A stretch of DNA of 64,000 bases from Medicago truncatula (GCF_003473485.1 NC_053046.1:5652001-5716000), one strand, 5' to 3'; numbered from the stretch's first letter, positions 1-11,410 are shown. Numbers and translations: made by a program. Notes: a model not told the origin generated them from the letters alone.

Positions 1-524
1 GGCAAAAATGGGATGCAAAAAATGAATGAATGAAATTAAGAATATAACATGCAAAAAGCATTGACCACAGATGCAATGTCTACAACGTACCCAGCGCTGA
101 AATGCCCAGCACAACGGCGTTTTCCCCAGTGGAGCCTCTCAAGATTCTGTCTACAGCAAGTTGCATATCTACCTGCCCTCAGCTATGGTTCCGACACGTC
201 TCCCAACGACGTCATCTCCAAAGAGGATTTCCAAGAATGTGTAATATAGCACGAGCCACTACGTGCCCAATACTCTAATGTCTTGTCTTCCCCGTGAAGT
301 CGTGCCTACAAAATGCCAACAGTCATGCATTACAAGCATTCATACATGCATAATCATGCATATTACGTGCCCATGCATTTAATGAAACTGTTATATCATC
401 CATGCACATCGCATTTCCAATGTCAATATCGGTCAATTTCTACCTTTCAATTCAAATCGACGTCAAGTCAATCTCAATCTATATTTTGTCAGCAAACCAA
501 TCCCCTGTGAATATGTTTCTGTTC

Positions 525-1053
525 GGTCAAGTGGCTAGTTCAAGTCCAAGAACAGCTTGTACCTATCAATTTGCTTATGCTATCGGTCAAGTGCCCAGCT
601 CAATCCAAGAGCAGCTTGTACCCGCCTATCTGTCTCTGTTCGCTCAAGTGGCTAGCTCGATCCAAGAGCAGCTTGCGCCGGTCTATTTTGTATTTGTCTC
701 CGGTGGAGTAACCAGTTCGCATCCAAGAACAAGCTCGCACCTGTCTATTTGCCTTGCTTTCAGTCGAGTAACCAGTTCGAATCCATAAGAACAACTCGTA
801 CTTGTTAATTTCCCCAGTCGGGTCACCAGTTCGAATCCATAAGAACAACTCGCACTTTCCAATATCCCCAAGTGGGTTACCAGTTCGAATCCATAAGAAC
901 AACTCATGTTTGTCCAGTAACCTCTATCCCCTGTGAAGTGACCAGTTCGAATCCATAAGAACAACTCGCAGTTGTCTGTTTGTTTCATCCCCGGTCAAGT
1001 GGCTAGTTTGAGTCCAAGAACAGCTTGTACCTGTCCAACTTGTTTCTAGTTTC
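525..1053 (+). repeat. Tandem array of about nine degenerate 53-62 bp units
   Basis: Units begin near 525, 585, 641, 701, 761, 816, 869, 931 and 990. Each contains a CAAGTGGCTAGTTC- or GAGTAACCAGTTCG-like start followed by ATCCAAGAACAGCTTG or ATCCATAAGAACAACTCG. The units fall into two variant groups: first and last units resemble each other (CCAAGAACAGCTTGTACC) while the middle ones share CCATAAGAACAACTCG. Short minus-strand frames across it are repeat artefacts (ELFLWIRTG-type repeats), not a protein. Confidence 0.85.
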
Positions 1054-1300
1054 CCGTTACTCTGCTATTCACTATCTTTGTCAATGTCTACCAATCCCGC
1101 AATGGATACGACATATTTTGTTAATTCCAATCCCCATGAGGCCTTGCATTCATAATCCAGATGATGCATGGCATGCATATTATTTGAAAATGGGTAGGCG
1201 TATTTTTACGTCCAAACACAGTACAAATGTTAATATTTAAGTATCTTCGTCCTGTCAAGCCAAAGACTCCGTCTCTTGACTCTCCAGACAAAGAAACTTA

Positions 1301-1312
1301 AATAGGGGCAGC
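1301..1312 (+). other. Polypurine tract immediately 5' of the 3' LTR
   Basis: AATAGGGGCAGC directly precedes the LTR start TGTTATACCC. A purine-rich stretch in this position is the plus-strand DNA synthesis primer of LTR retrotransposons. Confidence 0.65.
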
Positions 1313-2115
1313 TGTTATACCCTGTTTTTGGACCTAAAAATACTGGGCCCAATTTCATTTCAAACTTTGTCAATTATCAAATTTCAACTGCACAGTTCAA
1401 ACTGTCTCTGCCTCGCAGTATTTTCAATCACAATTTTACCTATGTTTTTCTTGCACAAAACCTTTTGAAATGTCTTTACTGGTCTTGTAAGTCATGCAAA
1501 AGTGCCTCTGAATCATTACGTTGTTTTTTTTCACAGTTTATTTCAAAATTTGCAAAAAGTCATACAGAAGGGTATTTTGGTCATTTCCTGCAATGGGACC
1601 CATTTTCATCCTTGTGACTGTCTCTGAGTCTTTTCAAATTCTTTTTTTTTACTTTCCATCAGTAAACCTTGCTAATTTCATTTCGAACTTGCATCTGAGT
1701 CAGTGTCGAGTCAATTTGGCTCTGTTTAGGTCATTTTTAGCCCTAGGGGCATTTTGGTCATTTCACATAAAATTTTGGCATGGGGAGGTTACTTTGAAGT
1801 ACCTCATTTAGGCCATTGGTTCGTTTTAGTCCGTTTTGTCAATTTTATTTTAGTTTCACTTTACGTTTTGTCAGATTGCCAATTTTATTCCAATTTTATT
1901 TTATTTTACATTTTGATCCCCAAGAGGTCCAAAATTGCGTGTCAGTCCAGAATTTTCTTTTTTTTACATTTCAGTCCTTTTTGTCAATTGCAGTTTAGTC
2001 CCTTAATTTTTCAATTTTGCAGAAAGGTCCCCAATTAATTCTAAGTCCAAGGCCGTGCCATTTCCATACAAATCCAGGTGTCACATTTTCATTGGCTCAA
2101 GTGTACACATGTCAA

Positions 2116-2125
2116 CTATATAAAC
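2116..2125 (+). promoter_or_regulatory. Putative LTR promoter TATA box
   Basis: CTATATAAAC lies about 800 bp into the LTR, followed after about 55 bp by a CTCTCTCTC-rich stretch that resembles a plant leader. It is the best TATA candidate in the LTR; a second one (TTTTATAAGCC near 3110) is weaker. Confidence 0.45.
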
Positions 2126-3907
2126 AGTGAGTCAGAATCAGAAGCGATAACAACACGCCAACTCATAAACACAATTCCAACTTTCTCTCTCTCAGCAATC
2201 AGATCAAAACAAGAAAATTCTCAGAATTTCTCAAGAACACCAAGAACAAAAACCCTAACCGTTTTTTCAGAAATCAAATTCATCAGAATCAACAGTTTTT
2301 GAATCAATTCTCAGAGATTCTGTTGAATCTTCATCATCGAATTGATCATTCTCTGCAATTCCAAACGCGAGCTCGCATTGAAGCAAGCTCAAGCGTTGAT
2401 CACAGAGCGTGAAAAGAAGAGGGAAAGAAGCGAAGTTCTAAACCGGCGAAGAAGATGAAGAATCTGGACCGGTGAAGCAAACAGAATCAAAATCATCAAG
2501 AACAGAATCAAGATTTCCAAAGTTTTCCTCCATTAAAGGTTTCAACCAAAACCTTAGGTAAAACTCATAAACTTTTCTCAGAAATAATATCACTGTTAAA
2601 CCTGTAGAAAACAATCACGTGAGCAAAGCACACCAAAAAAATTTCAAGAATTCAAAGAAAACTGTAACCATAAACACGAAACCTAGATCCATAAGGATCT
2701 AGGTTTTGAAAGCAAGAACGAGTACTAGAAGCGTAATCAAACAACGAAACGATGTAGATCTTGAAACGATCTAAACATTTCTTTTCAAAAAACCAAAAAA
2801 TCAGTTTCAAAACCGTACGGAACTTTTTAGATCTACAACGTTTCAAACCGTATTTGAAAAAACAGCTGCTGGATTCGTGTTTAGGGTTAAAGGACGAATC
2901 AAATGAAGTAAGAATCTTTGAAATCTGGAAATTTAGGTCACCGGAAACTGCATGAACTCGCCGGAGAAGATGAAGTTTCCGGCGGACCTTCAAGGTCTCC
3001 GCCGTAGCTTCATCCTCGCCGGCGGCGAGGTTAGTGAGAGGTGAGAGAAGAGAGAAGAGTTAGAGAGAGAATGAGAGCAGCAAAATGAAACAAACCGGAG
3101 CTCTGCCACTTTTATAAGCCAGTGAACCGGACCGGTCCAAGACCGGTCCAGTCCCTTTTGTTCCTGGCCGTTTGATCTAGGGTTTCAGAACCCTGGATCA
3201 ATCGTACGCCCCCTGTGCATCCGGACCTTGTAGCTTTGGGCTTTGGGTTTGGGCTTAGTTTTCTTTCACGTTTTTTGCTTTTTTGCTACTTGCACCATAC
3301 TTGCCTGCTGTTTGCACCTCTGTTCATGTTAATTTTTATCAATAAATTCCAAGAAATTTACTATGTCATTTTACTATTTTTCTTGTTAATTTTCAGTGGT
3401 ATTTTACTTGGAAAAGTTGATAAAAATTTTAGTGTTGTTTTGTCAAGGGTTTTTACAATTTTGAGTCTTTTTTCTCACATGTTTACCCGTTACTTCGTGT
3501 GCATAATGTTCGTATTCGTCATGTTTGATTTGCATACTATTTCATATGAATTTTGCTACTGTTTGCTATGCATATGTCACTGTTTTGATGTGTTGGGTTT
3601 TATTCTTGCATCATGCGCATTATTCACCACACGTTTCCGGCTTATTTTCATCGTCACTCTATCGTCTTATGCCATACTTTCTTCTATCACTTTATGTCAT
3701 ACTCTTCTTTTACCATTTTCTACTAACATTTCCTTTCATGTTGATCACTTCATAGCACTTCATTATCTTCACCATTGTCTTCTTTAGCTTAGTTTTCTCT
3801 TTTACAAATTGTAATTCATTTGGTGATGTAATATTTTACCATTGGTTTGTAGCTTGGCAAAGAGGCCATAGAATGTATTTAGGAAATGTTGTAATATGGA
3901 CTATGGA

Positions 3908-3940
3908 CACTATGGAGCACCGACACGCACACACTCACCT
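3908..3940 (+). repeat. Single MITE-like end inside the LTR
   Basis: ACTATGGAGCACCGACACG matches the terminal sequence of the short MITEs at 32500-32616 (NPH3 intron 3) and 61209-61358 (P4H intron 2). Only one terminus is recognisable here. Confidence 0.4.
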
Positions 3941-4661
3941 TAGATGCATGCATAGGATTGTATGGTTAGATAAGCGCTTAGGTTTTAAACACTTAGAGAA
4001 AATCCATCTTTTCTTTCAAAAAAAAAACAATTGAACTTCACTTCAAAAATTTTCATAATAAGTATGAAGTCAACACTTCATTCCTTTTTCCTTTCTTTTT
4101 TCTTAAGAAAAATTCAATTCATCTTAATCATTTAGACTTTCTTTTTAAATCACTAATCAAACCTCACTTTTTTGCTAAATCTAATGCCCTTGAGGCCTCT
4201 CATCTCTATTCTTCCAAATCTTTTTTTCAAAACTTAAAATCAAACAATTAAAACAAAAAACAAGTTTTTCTAGCAAGAACTACGAACGGTTTTGATCCCT
4301 TAAAAGGGTACGTAGGCAATGAGTCAAAACTCATCCAAGCCGAAATAAAACTAAATTCTACTTCTTCTCTCCCCCTATTCTTAACTAAATAAACCTCCCA
4401 TTTTCAAAAGTAAGTAAAAATAAGCGTAGAAATCAACTTAGGAAAACGGCTCCTATAGAGGACTATAGTTACTCCGGGTGCCTAACACCTTCCCGTAGTA
4501 AAACCGACCCCCGAACTTAGAATCTAAGGGTTTTTTCTCAATTTTTCCCTTCCCAAGAAAAAAGAGAGATATCAACGGTCAAAAGGTTCAAGTCCAATTA
4601 ATGGCTTGGCACCCAAAAACCATGATAACACAGATAATAATTTATTTAAAATGAAAATCAA

Positions 4662-5731
4662 TACTAAGAAAAGAAGATGAATGAGAGAATCAAGAGTTGT
4701 CAATGTCATTGAAGAGCTTTAGGAAAGATGCAAGTCATCTGTTTTGCATAAACAAACATTTTGATGTTCCTATATATAACGATGATGGTTGATAAAATGA
4801 ATGTTGGGTTGACCCTTTTGATGATAAGGTGCAGGGAGCTCAAAATCATAAGGTGGCCTTAAGAATAATTTAAGAACTAGATGTTGCTCATCGATAATTT
4901 TAAGGTTTATTCTTATATTGTTTGACTACTTTGTCCCAACATTTTCAAGTACTTGGAAAATAAGATCATTAACTTTGTTTGGACTATTCATTTCCCTTTG
5001 TAATATTGGAATTTTGTAGTTTGTGTGTGTAGCCCTTTTTTAAGTTATGGAATTGATACTAAAATAAAGACTATTATTACGTGTCATTACTTGTTTATTT
5101 TATGGTCAATGATTTCTTTAAGGCATTTTTTGTTGTTTGTGTGATGTATTTTCCATCTACAAAATCAATATTATTTTATTTTTCTAATAATTTGATTAAA
5201 AAAATTGATCAAAAAGAATAAAAAAATCAAAATCGGATTGGGTTTGACATAAAAAACTGCATCATACAAACAGACACAAAAAAAAAACATTTTCAAACCA
5301 TTGACCATTTTAAGATAAACATACTAATGACACACATAATTTTTGTTTCTATTCCATAACTCAAAAAAGGCTACACACAAACTAAAGAGTTTCATTGTTA
5401 CAAAGGAAAATGAGTAATTAACAGTTTAACACATACAATTATGTTTCAAGTACTTAAAAATTATGGGATAGAGTAGTCAAACAACATATATAAGAACAGA
5501 CCTTAATGTTTGTCGATGAGGAACATCATCAAGCTCTTAAATTTTTGGTAAGGGCACCTTGTGATTTTTAGCTCCATCCACCTTCTCCTCTAAGGGTACA
5601 TTCATTTTCTGTGGTCATCCTCATAGGAATATCAACATGTTTTTTTATCTCATAAAATTGCAAAGAATATGACATCTTGTTCATAAAGTTCTCCAATGGC
5701 ATTGGAAACTTTTAATTCTCCCCTTTTATTA
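4662..5731. repeat. Foldback element: about 1.07 kb imperfect inverted repeat
   Basis: The left arm (about 4662-5150) is repeated in reverse complement in the right arm (about 5240-5731). Matching blocks include CAAGTACTTGGAAAA near 4947 against TTTCAAGTACTTAAAAA near 5445, TTTGACTACTTTG against AGAGTAGTCAAAC, TTTGTGTGTGTAGCC against GGCTACACACAAAC, and TCATTGAAGAGCTTTAGG against the TAAAGTTCTCCAATGGC region. The AT-rich loop lies near 5190. There is no coding content. It is a non-autonomous foldback or MITE-type element; the superfamily is not clear because no clean target duplication was found. Confidence 0.75.
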
Positions 5732-5739
5732 AAACCATC

Positions 5740-6938
5740 CAAGGTTTTACTACTCAAGAGTTTACCTCAACTCGTTTTACCTAGGTAAACTCGACTCATA
5801 AACTCGTACGAGTTTACCTAAAATTGAAATTGTATACAATTTATTATATGAATGACATATGTAAGCTAATATAATATTGTAAAAAGATCAATAATAAAAA
5901 ATATAGACTTAATTATAAATGCAAAGCATACCAAACCACCATAAAAAAGTGGTATGCTTAACTTAGTATCAAAATAGAAAAATTAACTCACAAAAGCATA
6001 AGTTTCATAAGTCTCTAACAACCCATCCCAAAAAGCAAGTTTCACAAGTTTCTAAACTTGAGAATAAAACTATCAAAAAAACAAATTAGGTAATTTCTTC
6101 AAAAGGTCAATCTTCTAAAGTTCCATAACATCATTCTCATCTATGTCTTCATCTCCATCTAAATCAAATTCTTCTCCAAATGATAAAGGGTCTTCAATAT
6201 TAGAACCAAACACATGTCTTGCACTCACTTCAACATCAATAGGCAGCTGCACATTCTCACCAACATCATTATGATCAAGACCAGCAGTGCTAGTTAGAAA
6301 CTCATCATCAGATTCAATATCAACAAATTCAAATGGTTCCCTCTTTCTTGTTTCTTTCCTTGTTAACCTCATATTGGGCATCACATAAACCAAATCATTC
6401 ATTTTCTGTTGGCGTAATCGGTTATTTATTATTATTTTTTTTTTTGTATGAAGCTTGAAAAACAACAACAAACACAACTAACAACATACAAACACCACCA
6501 CCACAACCCTAACGTCGGAATCGTAATCGAAATTTCAACCGTCGGAAACGGAATTTCCAATTTTCCACCGTCGGAACTCGGAACCTAACATTTCATTTGT
6601 GAATGTGCTCCCTTATTCTTGAGAACTCCTAGAAAATGAAACGTTTCACTTCAAAGCTGAAATGTCCGTTATTGTAAAGCTAGAAAGTAGAAATTTTTCA
6701 TTTGGGCTTGAAAATAATGGGCCGAAAAAAAGGGCCAATTTTTTATTTTATTTTTGAGGAGTAAACTCGTAAACTCGGCCGATTTTACACGAGTTTACTG
6801 AGTGTTAACTCGGTCAAACTCGTCAAACTTTTCAATTTCACCAGAAATCGAGTTTACCTCCGAGTTAACACGATTTTGGTACCTAAACACGTAAAATCGA
6901 TAAACTCGAAGTGTTAACACTCGATTTGCGGAACATTG
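5740..6938. mobile_element. Non-autonomous hAT-like element with subterminal repeats
   Basis: Both ends are packed with a short motif in either orientation (ACTCGTAAACTCG / GAGTTTACC: 5751-5825 and 6765-6925), as in hAT transposase-binding subterminal regions. The termini CAAGGTTTTACTACTCAAG and, reversed, CAATGTTCCGCAAATCGAG match moderately. The flanks give an 8-bp duplication with two differences: AAACCATC at 5732-5739 and GAACCACC at 6939-6946. Eight-base duplications are the hAT hallmark. A remnant of the transposase C-terminus lies inside on the minus strand. Confidence 0.6.
6115..6477 (-). pseudogene. C-terminal remnant of a hAT transposase
   Basis: The minus-strand frame encodes about 120 residues. 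The part from about residue 27 (NDLVYVMPNMRL, then FEFVDIESDDEFLT) resembles the acidic tail that follows the dimerization domain in plant hAT transposases, and it ends in a run of Asp and Glu. The DDE catalytic core and BED zinc finger are absent, and the first 25 residues look like non-coding read-through. It lies between the hAT-like subterminal repeats, so it is an internal-deletion product that cannot transpose by itself. The assignment rests on recognising the tail pattern only. Confidence 0.5.
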
Positions 6939-6946
6939 GAACCACC

Positions 6947-7810
6947 CATCATTTGACTCCAGAGCTTGTTAATTAGCTACTTTAAAAAACTAATAATATG
7001 CTTGACCAAGTAATTGCGTTTCATAAGTAACAGAAGTGCTATATAGCACGAGACAAAAGCCAACGACCGTAAATAATGAAAATCATGCGCAAACAGCAAA
7101 ACATGGGGAGAGAGAAATGAATTAATTAAATGAAAGATAAAACAAGTTTTTCTAAAATTCTATTGAACAAAAAAATTCAAAAGATGGAAATTTTAAAGAA
7201 AGACTTGCAAGAATAAATGAGGGCATGAAGTCTCCTTCTTCAATATTATAGCATAATCATGTGGGAAAATGTTTAGTGGGGATGAGTTGAATCACATCAC
7301 ATGCACAAAAGTTCGGGTCAAAATTTACAAGTAAAAGATGATCTTTGATAAAAATAGAATTGGCGCCAAAAATAGAATGTTGCTCACCCAATAAATGTTG
7401 CTAGACAGCAGTGTTCCAAGTCTTGGGTCAGTTGTGCCCAGGGACAAACCTATAAGAAATATTGTAGCTATAGGTGCAAGTGCCCCCACTTTATTTTCAA
7501 CAATTTTCCCTTATTATATACGTCTTATGTACTGACTCACGACTTAAAGTGAAAAAAAAATCGTGTTTTTTTTCACTTTAAAGAGATTAGCGGAAAAGCT
7601 CACACACGTTAAGTTTTAAAATGTTAGAAATTGTATTCTTCAACTCGTGTATCAGCAGCGTATCAAATGTTATTGTAGTCTTTTAGATGTACTTTTGGAA
7701 CATAATGTTCTTATTATTTTATGCAAAACAGGAGATAAATATACATGAAATGCATTCCAATAAGATAATTTGTCATCCACAAGGACCACAACATTCCAAT
7801 TTGATATGAA
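6947..7810. other. Intergenic region, no gene seen
   Basis: AT-rich sequence between the hAT element and the 3' end of the peroxidase. The one structured feature is a short hairpin at about 7541-7583 (ACTTAAAGTGAAAA paired with TTTTCACTTTAAAG), about 230 bp past the peroxidase stop. No frame looks coding. Confidence 0.5.
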
Positions 7811-10123
7811 TTAAATCACAGAACAATCCGTACGAATGTTCCCATTGTGTGAATTCTTGACACCAACTCGACCCAATTTGGTCATGGCAGCAACAAAATT
7901 AGCATGAAATATTTTGTTACTACTAGCAAAAGCATTTACTGCAGCTTTGGATCTTGAATCCGTGAAGAGGACTTGGTCTGAGGTGAATAAACCCTTCCCC
8001 TTTTGTAGATTCTTGAAATAGACATTATCGAAAGCATGTGGAGTAACTGGGTCCATATCAACTGCAACCCTTGGATCCACATTCCTTGGGCACATTGATT
8101 TTAACTGTGCTGCGTATTTTAAGTCTAATGTAGGGTCTACTCGACTCGTTGTCTTGAAATTATACACTCTATTGGTGAATTTGTTGCAATGTGAGAATCC
8201 AACAGTGTGAGCACCTACAGAGGGAATGAATCATGTCAATCAACACAAGGATCCAAAGTTTTATTTATTAATTTTATTCAATGATCCTTTTCAACTTTTC
8301 AAAGATGATTACTTTTTATTATTTTACATTTATAAATTGGATATGTTGCCGACAATCACTAGAAATACTATCTCCTTCGATATCTTTATTTTTCTACATT
8401 GATTAAGTTGAAAAAACTCATAAGATCTAACTCAGATACTTGAGTATAATTACTTTAATTTGTAGTATATATAGGCTAATAATCGAGTTTATATAGTGCA
8501 TTTTTAGTCAATTCAAGAGCGTTTAGATGAGATGATACACATTTCTTTTAACTTAACCAAAGTCATTGGTTCGAAATCAGTTTTATGCATGCAGCATCAT
8601 GAAACTTTTTAAGGAGAATTTACCGCTCATTTGAATTCCACAAAGACTCAAGGATACTTTTCAAAGATTATTTTGCATTGTATATTCCTCCCACTAAATC
8701 ATTTAATTAGTCTAAGATTTTGTATGACACTAAAAATAAATATATAAAATGACAAGTTGCTCATTATATTTAATTATTAACTATCAATTAAATCTCTACA
8801 TTTTAACAACTTACTATCAATCTACTTTTTATATTTATAATCCACTTCCAATATTTTGACTTAATATCAATTTAGTAGCTACCATGCTCAAAGAAGGTTT
8901 AATAAGAAAAAACTTCAATAAAGTCTGATATTTTTTTATTAATGTTCACAATATGTTAGACCTATTTGTGAACATCAAAGTTATGGACGAATTTGGTATT
9001 TTATTCTATCCAATACCCTCGTACCCTCAAACAGTATAATGACAATCACATAGGAACATCCGAACATGGATCAATATGTCTCATGTTGGCATGGCACCTG
9101 TTTAAAATTATTTGACTGGCACCCTTTAATTGGAAAGTGTAAAAACTGTAAACCACGCGGCGCATTACCTGAAAGTGCAATCATTTCTGTTTGTGTAAGC
9201 CCGTGGTGTTTAAACAATGTATTAAGCTGGTTCAAGTTGAATCCAGGCTCAGGAAGTTTTCCATTAACATCAGAATCTTTAGATCTTAGCCCATCAAATC
9301 TTCCCAATTCTACCTCATAGTAAGGTCCTCCTGCCTGAAAATTCAAATTTTACATTAACCTCCTAGTCAGTCGTCATAAATAATACCAAGTCTAATAATT
9401 TATACAATAAATCTTTTATATTCTAATAATAATTAAAGTATATAAAACCCGTCGATGTAGCTTTTAAAATATTTGAAAATGTGTTGCAGTAGTCTCTAAC
9501 ATCTTAATAGTTGAGATTAAATTGACGAATTTTATATATTTAGAACAAAATTAGTTTAGAGAAAAAATAGATTAATTCTAGAATAAATTTAGAAACAAAC
9601 AAACCAACGCAATAACATCACGAGTTGCCATAGCAAGAATATCAGCACAAGAAACTTTATTCTGGCAAAGAGGAACAGCGTCCACAGCTGCTTTGGCTTG
9701 TATAACTGTGTCAAATCCATCTCCAGCCAATGAAAGATTATCAGGGTGATCCCTCTCTGCTCTATTATGTGGCGTTGAAGATACAAGAATAGAACCATCA
9801 CAACCCTGTGGTAATTGCAATATGATAGACATGCACAACATAAATTAGAAAAGGTAACATTTATTTATGGTGAACCAAATAAAATGCATGTAATTGAAAT
9901 TAATTACCTGAACAAAGCAGTCATGGAAGAAGAGACGTAGAGTGGCAGGAACTGTTGTAAATGTTTGATGAAATTTCTTTTTGACAGCTTCTCTGACAAT
10001 GTTTTCAACATTGGGACAAGAATTCTTGTAGTGGTGTCTACTTAATTGGGCATGAGTAGGACGTGAATGAAGAAAGAGAGTTAAGAAGAGTAACGAGACA
10101 AGTATAAGATTAAGCTGAGCCAT
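7811..10123 (-). CDS. Class III secretory peroxidase, 4 exons, 328 aa
   Basis: Exons on the minus strand: 10123-9908, 9805-9605, 9334-9169 and 8214-7811, all with GT-AG borders and matching phase. This is the classical four-exon plan, including the 166-bp third exon typical of the family. The protein starts with a signal peptide (about residues 1-25) so the mature form starts QLSRHHY. The distal site RLFFHDCF has Arg63 and His67; the proximal haem ligand is His197 in [10 protein letters not shown]. All eight conserved cysteines are present (first in NSCPN, last in DCSVI). Class III peroxidases oxidise phenolics with H2O2 in the cell wall or vacuole, and also generate reactive oxygen. It most resembles the Arabidopsis PER16/45/51 group (from memory, not aligned). 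No break is seen, so it is probably functional. Confidence 0.93.
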
Positions 10124-10181
10124 TTGATGTTTTTTTGCAGAGGTAAAGTAAAGGAGTGTATAAAATGTAGTGTGTGAGTGG

Positions 10182-10191
10182 ATTATATATG
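10182..10191 (-). promoter_or_regulatory. TATA box of the peroxidase gene
   Basis: On the minus strand CATATATAATCC lies about 60 bp upstream of the start codon at 10123, which suits a short leader. No other TATA lies as close. Confidence 0.5.
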
Positions 10192-10537
10192 CTTTAATTG
10201 GAAAAGGTGTGAGAAGATGAGTCAAAATTTTACCATATGGAATGTGAAATTGTCGGGGTCACGAGCCAGTTGGATTAGAATCTTTTCAACTATTTTTACA
10301 GCAAGAAAGTGAATTTTGAGTAATAATACAAGAATGATAATGCATGTTTTGAAAGGGACACGATTAATTGATGGTTATAAAGGGAGTCCTTAGTTAGTGA
10401 GGTTGGCCATAAAGTATATCAATTTTTTATAATTTAACTTTTTTAATTTGTATTTTAAAAATTCTCTTGGTCTTTTTTCTGCCCTTTATTTCTTAAAAAA
10501 TAGAATGAATTCCAACCCTTGCACCTCATTGGTTGAC

Positions 10538-10711
10538 GAAATTTGTTGTATACACATCTAATAGGGCTAAAACACACTAGTAAAATACTAAAATATCCCT
10601 TCGACAGTTAACTGTCGCGGAAGTCAATCGACGGTAGTTAACTGTCGAAGGGATATTTTGATATTTTACTGGTGTGTTTCAGCCCTATTGGATGTGTATA
10701 CAACAATTTTC
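10538..10711. mobile_element. Palindromic Mutator-like MITE, 174 bp
   Basis: Nearly the whole element is an inverted repeat: GAAATTTGTTGTATAC at the left and its reverse (GAAAATTGTTGTATAC) at the right, continuing through ACACATC..AATAGGGCT and AAAATATCCCTTCGACAG. It is flanked by 9-bp duplications TTGGTTGAC (10529-10537) and ATGGTTGAC (10712-10720), 8 of 9 identical. A 9-bp duplication and long terminal repeats fit Mutator-like MITEs. It lies about 400 bp upstream of the peroxidase start codon. Confidence 0.8.
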
Positions 10712-10714
10712 ATG

Positions 10715-11410
10715 GTTGACTGGCCAAAGGCTCGTGCTCGACGCTTACAAGGCCCAAATTTGGCCCAAATAAGTATCTATCAAGCAAAAGTTCAATTGCG
10801 AGAAGGCTCAAACACCGCATACAACACATCTTAACAAAGGAGATTTCATGCCCATCAAGATGAGTGAATTCTGCTCTTCTCCCATAAAAAATTGTTCGCT
10901 TCCAACCAAACTTCCGAAAATATTCCTGTGTGACTTAAGTCACGCTGTGCGAGTTAACTCACATAGGTTATAAATTCTGCGCGAGTTAACTCATGTAGGT
11001 TATAAAACCCTATGTGACTTAAGTCACATAGGGATATTTTCGGAAGTTTGATTGAGAGCGAGTAATTTTTTATGGGAGAAGAGCATAATTCAAGATGAGA
11101 AGCTTATAGGATTCCTCATAATCCATAACGCTTCCGACCATCAAAGTTACCCAACATTCAACGATTATCTAAGTCCGTTGTTTGCAATGGCCTACAAACG
11201 GTTGTTTCGGTAGTCATTCTACTTGTTGTATAAAAAGGTGTTTTGATCGCAACTCAAGGTACAAATAGTGTATCCTTCAATCTTTTAGCTTCTACTTTCA
11301 TATTGACCTAAGCATTAAAGTATTTATAAATACCTTAACTCGCGTCTCGATGATTGCTGCTAAACCAACGCCAACATTCTGATCACTGCTGTGATCAAAA
11401 TGTTTGCATC
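10715..11410 (+). mobile_element. Possible degenerate LTR fragment hosting a MITE
   Basis: Around the second MITE the sequence has LTR-like features: TATAAAAAGG near 11230, and TTGACCTAAGCATTAAAG followed by AATACC and a pyrimidine-rich end near 11300-11390, a pattern common in Ty3-type plant LTRs. No second LTR, PBS or clean border was found, so this is only a suggestion. Confidence 0.3.
10866..11091. mobile_element. Second palindromic Mutator-like MITE, 226 bp
   Basis: Arms pair from end to centre: left GAATTCTGCTCTTCTCCCAT, right (reversed) GAATTATGCTCTTCTCCCAT, continuing through TAAAAAATT, CAAACTTCCGAAAATAT and GTGACTTAAGTCAC. Flanking 9-bp duplications are AAGATGAGT (10857-10865) and AAGATGAGA (11092-11100). 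It shares the GAAWT-type end and the 9-bp duplication with the element 150 bp away, but its interior is different. Confidence 0.8.

Larger units (their letters stand above)
1..1312 (+). mobile_element. 3' untranslated part of an Ogre/Tat-like LTR retrotransposon
   Basis: This stretch leads directly into a polypurine tract and a TG-starting LTR, so it is the internal 3' end of a retrotransposon whose coding part lies left of the window. No open gag-pol frame is visible. The middle holds a tandem array (separate entry). Ogre/Tat elements of legumes are known for long, variable 3' UTRs carrying tandem repeats, and the sequence abutting the LTR (AATAGGGGCAGC) is typical of them. The lineage assignment is from family knowledge and was not confirmed by pol sequence. 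Confidence 0.65.
1313..4630 (+). mobile_element. 3' LTR of the Ogre/Tat-like element, about 3.3 kb
   Basis: The LTR starts with TGTTATACCCTG at 1313 and ends near 4630 in ...CATGATAACA (4632 is an alternative CA end). Very long LTRs are characteristic of Ogre-type elements. The text near the end (AAAAGGGTACGTAGGCAATG at about 4303-4322, CACCTTCCCGTAG near 4490) is of the kind found in these LTRs. A TATA box lies at about 2116-2125 (CTATATAAAC) with a CT-rich leader after it. A run without stops at 3215-3787 is low-complexity, hydrophobic and not a plausible protein. The 5' LTR is outside the window, so the target duplication and LTR age cannot be judged. Confidence 0.65.

Noticed and set aside
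600-988. Repetitive peptide frames (ELFLWIRTG repeats) on the minus strand
   Set aside because: They are translations of the 53-62 bp tandem array in several frames, without conserved phase between units.
3215-3787. 190-codon open frame in the LTR
   Set aside because: Hydrophobic, T-rich translation with no domain; it lies wholly within an LTR and is a chance frame.
8510-8620. SINE candidate with a GGTTCGAAATC (B-box-like) word
   Set aside because: No A box at the right distance, no 3' tail or duplication; a similar word near 37300 has the same problem.
9066-9320. Plus-strand frame over peroxidase exon 3
   Set aside because: Antisense shadow; the minus strand gives the conserved peroxidase segment with correct splice sites.
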